33,999 bases of DNA, taken from the NCBI GenBank assembly GCA_026401035.1, contig JAPLNR010000073.1:1-33999 (forward strand). Direction: 5' to 3'. Below, piece by piece: positions 32,365 to 33,999 of this stretch. A model generated the notes under the pieces. That model searched no databases, was not told the origin of the DNA, and saw nothing but the letters and a program-made list of their open reading frames with translations. A program made the translations under genes and the position numbers. Each line of letters opens with the position of its first letter. The stretch's first letter is position 1. The DNA is from Planctomycetia bacterium (GTDB taxonomy: Bacteria; Planctomycetota; Planctomycetia; Pirellulales; UBA1268).

Positions 32365-32388
32365 ATCGTTCACGAGATAGATCGTTCA
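32359..32388. repeat. Short tandem repeat over the parvulin stop codon
   Basis: AGATAGATCGTTCA occurs twice with a 16-bp period, the first copy containing the TAG stop. The second supplies another TAG in the same register shifted by one base. Beyond it, 32389-32524 shows no recognisable signal and no ribosome site before alaC. Confidence 0.75.
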
Positions 32389-32524
32389 GGGCACGTCTGT
32401 CGCGACTGCGAAGAACCACCCGACGGCATCCGACGGCTTCCAGGCCAGATTGGCTCCAGGCAGGGGGCCGTAGCGGGCTGCCGGGCAGGGCTGATAGACT
32501 TCGATTTCCCTACGGATCCCACCC

Positions 32525-33823
32525 ATGACGCAGCCCTCCGAACCGACCCTCCAGTCTCTGCTGCCGGAACCGGCTGAAAACGCCGACGACCCCGCCGACA
32601 TCGAGCGGCCGTTCGAGATCCGCGTGGCCGACCGCATCTCGCATCTGCCGCCCTATCTGTTCGCGCGGATCAACCAGCTCACGTACCAAAAGCGCCGGGC
32701 CGGCAACGACGTGATCGACATGAGCATGGGCAACCCCTCGGACCCGCCGTCACAGCGGGTGATCGACAAGCTTTCCGAGGCGGCCAACGACCCCCGCAAC
32801 CACGGCTATGCCCCTGCGCTCGGCATCATGAGCCTGCGCCGCGAGGTGGCCTCCCGCTACCTGAAGAAGTGGGGCGTGCGGCTCGATCCCGAAGGCGAGG
32901 TGATCTCGACGCTCGGCTCGAAGGAGGGCTTCGGCCACCTCTGCCTGGCGATCATCGGCCCCGGCGATTCGGCCATCGTGCCGGCCCCGTCCTATCCGGC
33001 CCATGTCTACGGCGTGGCGCTGGCCTCCGGCAAGGCGGTGCTCATCGACACCACCGACCCCGACCGCTACCTCTCCGACATCGCGAAGACCTGCGAGACG
33101 ATCCAGCCCAAGATGGTGATCGTCAACTTCCCGCACAACCCCACGGCGACGGTCGTCGGTCCCGATTTCTACCGCGACGTCGTCAAGCTCGCGAACCGGT
33201 ACGGCTTCATGCTCGTCTCCGACCTCGCCTACGCCGACGTCACATTCGACGGCTACGAGAGCCCGAGCATCCTGGCCGTCGACGGCGCCAAGCGGTTCGC
33301 GGTCGAGTTCACGACGATGAGCAAGGGCTTCAACATGGCCGGCTGGCGGGTGGGCTTCTGCGCCGGCAACCGCGAGATCGTGCGGGCCCTGGGCACGATC
33401 AAGACGTATTACGACTACGGCATGTTCCGTCCGATCCAGATCGCGGCGATCATGGCGCTGCGGCACGGCGAGGCCGACGTCGCGGAGCAGGCAAAGGTCT
33501 ACGAGAAGCGCCGCGACGTGCTCTGCGACGGCCTGGCCCGGATCGGCTGGAACGTGACGGTGCCGAAGGCGAGCATGTTCGTCTGGGCCAAGATCCCAGA
33601 ACCGTTCGCGAGCCGCATGACGAGCATGGAGTTTGCCACGAAGCTGCTCGAGGAAGCCGACGTGGCCGTGAGCCCGGGCGCCGGCTTCGGGGCGGCGGGC
33701 GAGGGCTACGTGCGGCTGGCACTCATCGAAAACGAAAATCGGCTCCGCCAGGCCGTTCGACAGATCGGCCGCGCCCTCGGCGACGAGCTGAAAGTCGCCG
33801 CCTCCCAGCGGGAAGCGGGCTGA
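32525..33823 (+). CDS. alaC: Class I/II PLP-dependent aminotransferase, AlaC-like
   Basis: The 432-residue cytoplasmic enzyme of fold type I fits the alanine:2-oxoglutarate (AlaC)/LL-diaminopimelate aminotransferase group. Landmarks are [12 protein letters not shown] near residue 65-76, [30 protein letters not shown] with the PLP-contacting Asn, [15 protein letters not shown] with Asp and Tyr, the Schiff-base K267 in [16 protein letters not shown], and YVRLALIEN with the substrate-carboxylate Arg. The wording [20 protein letters not shown] and [13 protein letters not shown] is closest in my memory to AlaC. Pyruvate-alanine exchange is the likely role and would connect to the pyruvate-using ilvB product, though the two genes are not neighbours. 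The first 35 residues are a poorly conserved acidic extension, so a later start is possible. No clear ribosome site is seen. Confidence 0.88.
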   Translation: MTQPSEPTLQSLLPEPAENADDPADIERPFEIRVADRISHLPPYLFARINQLTYQKRRAGNDVIDMSMGNPSDPPSQRVIDKLSEAANDPRNHGYAPALGIMSLRREVASRYLKKWGVRLDPEGEVISTLGSKEGFGHLCLAIIGPGDSAIVPAPSYPAHVYGVALASGKAVLIDTTDPDRYLSDIAKTCETIQPKMVIVNFPHNPTATVVGPDFYRDVVKLANRYGFMLVSDLAYADVTFDGYESPSILAVDGAKRFAVEFTTMSKGFNMAGWRVGFCAGNREIVRALGTIKTYYDYGMFRPIQIAAIMALRHGEADVAEQAKVYEKRRDVLCDGLARIGWNVTVPKASMFVWAKIPEPFASRMTSMEFATKLLEEADVAVSPGAGFGAAGEGYVRLALIENENRLRQAVRQIGRALGDELKVAASQREAG

Positions 33824-33858
33824 GCCTGGCGTTCGTTTGCGGCGCGATCAGCATGCAT

Positions 33859-33876
33859 GACAGGCTGAAGCCTGTC
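33859..33876. repeat. Short dispersed palindrome, copy near alaC
   Basis: GACAGGCTGAAGCCTGTC, 35 bp after alaC, continues with CCAATCCTGTTCGGCAC, the same flank as the copy at 19520 in opposite orientation. It may act as a transcription end or repetitive extragenic palindrome. Confidence 0.85.
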
Positions 33877-33915
33877 CCAATCCTGTTCGGCACGGCGCTT
33901 GCTGTCCGGAAAGTA

Positions 33916-33933
33916 GGACGGGCTTTAGCCTGT
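33916..33933. repeat. Short dispersed palindrome, inverted copy
   Basis: GACGGGCTTTAGCCTGTC preceded by AAAGTAG is, on the minus strand, the same arrangement as the 28-kb copies (palindrome followed by CTACTTT). One G-T change breaks one pair of the stem. Confidence 0.8.
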
Positions 33934-33943
33934 CATGGTCTGT

Positions 33944-33999
33944 CATGAGCCGGCTGGCCGTATTGTTCGCCGGCGGTGACATGCTCGGAGCCGCGGAAA
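33944..33999 (+). CDS. Possible start of a further gene, cut by the window edge
   Basis: An ATG at 33944 opens a frame of 18 complete codons (MSRLAVLFAGGDMLGAAE) to the edge. It lies directly after the second palindrome and has no visible ribosome site. The length is far too short to judge coding, so this is recorded only as a possibility. Otherwise 33824-33999 holds just the two palindromes. Confidence 0.2.

Overview
The window looks like a chromosomal piece of a GC-rich planctomycete, probably of the Pirellulales/Pirellulaceae type. The evidence is gene content: a DUF1587/1595/1592/1588/1585 di-haem protein next to a Tat-exported DUF1552 protein, a large secreted protein of autotransporter-associated beta-strand repeats, a PilM-PilN fusion operon, an mraZ gene outside any division cluster, and dispersed GACAGGCTGAAGCCTGTC palindromes. 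No rRNA, tRNA, phage or CRISPR locus was seen. The taxonomic placement is an inference.

Left part (1-11008): on the minus strand a secreted beta-strand-repeat protein runs off the left edge, preceded by a LacI-family regulator gene. Divergent from the regulator, across only 11 bp, is a plus-strand pair: the DUF1592-type cytochrome-like protein and the DUF1552 protein. The last 66 bp of the DUF1552 gene plus 25 bp of flank recur 998 bp downstream as a 91-bp direct repeat with one mismatch. The two copies bracket a two-gene cassette: a 56-residue protein and an AbiEii-like nucleotidyltransferase, resembling a type IV toxin-antitoxin layout. The acetolactate synthase large subunit gene (ilvB) follows.

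Middle (11047-19890): a minus-strand operon read from about 18.1 kb down to 11 kb encodes a PilM-PilN (GspL-like) fusion, two single-pass membrane proteins and a secreted alpha-helical repeat protein. ATGA overlaps join the last three genes. mraZ lies upstream on the same strand with its own promoter and operator-like palindrome. A 0.45-kb foldback (imperfect inverted repeat) and a small lipoprotein gene follow.

Right part (20100-33999): a plus-strand cluster encodes a CHAT-like protein that appears to have lost its His-Cys dyad, a TauE/SafE (TSUP) transporter, an ABC-2 ATPase and permease, and a secreted TPR protein. Next is an array of three hairpin-rich repeats ending inside the last codons of a minus-strand serine hydrolase, then a minus-strand J-domain/leucine-rich-repeat protein. 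Divergent from that is a membrane-anchored tandem SurA/parvulin-like protein. The window ends with an AlaC-type aminotransferase gene and two more copies of the short palindrome.

Several modules act outside the cytoplasm: the cytochrome/DUF1552 pair, beta-strand protein, pilus-type platform, chaperone/isomerase, TPR and CHAT-like proteins. ilvB and alaC are amino-acid metabolism genes. The best candidates for undescribed biology are the direct-repeat-flanked nucleotidyltransferase cassette, the covarying repeat array at 28 kb and the pilus-platform operon with its unrecognised partners.
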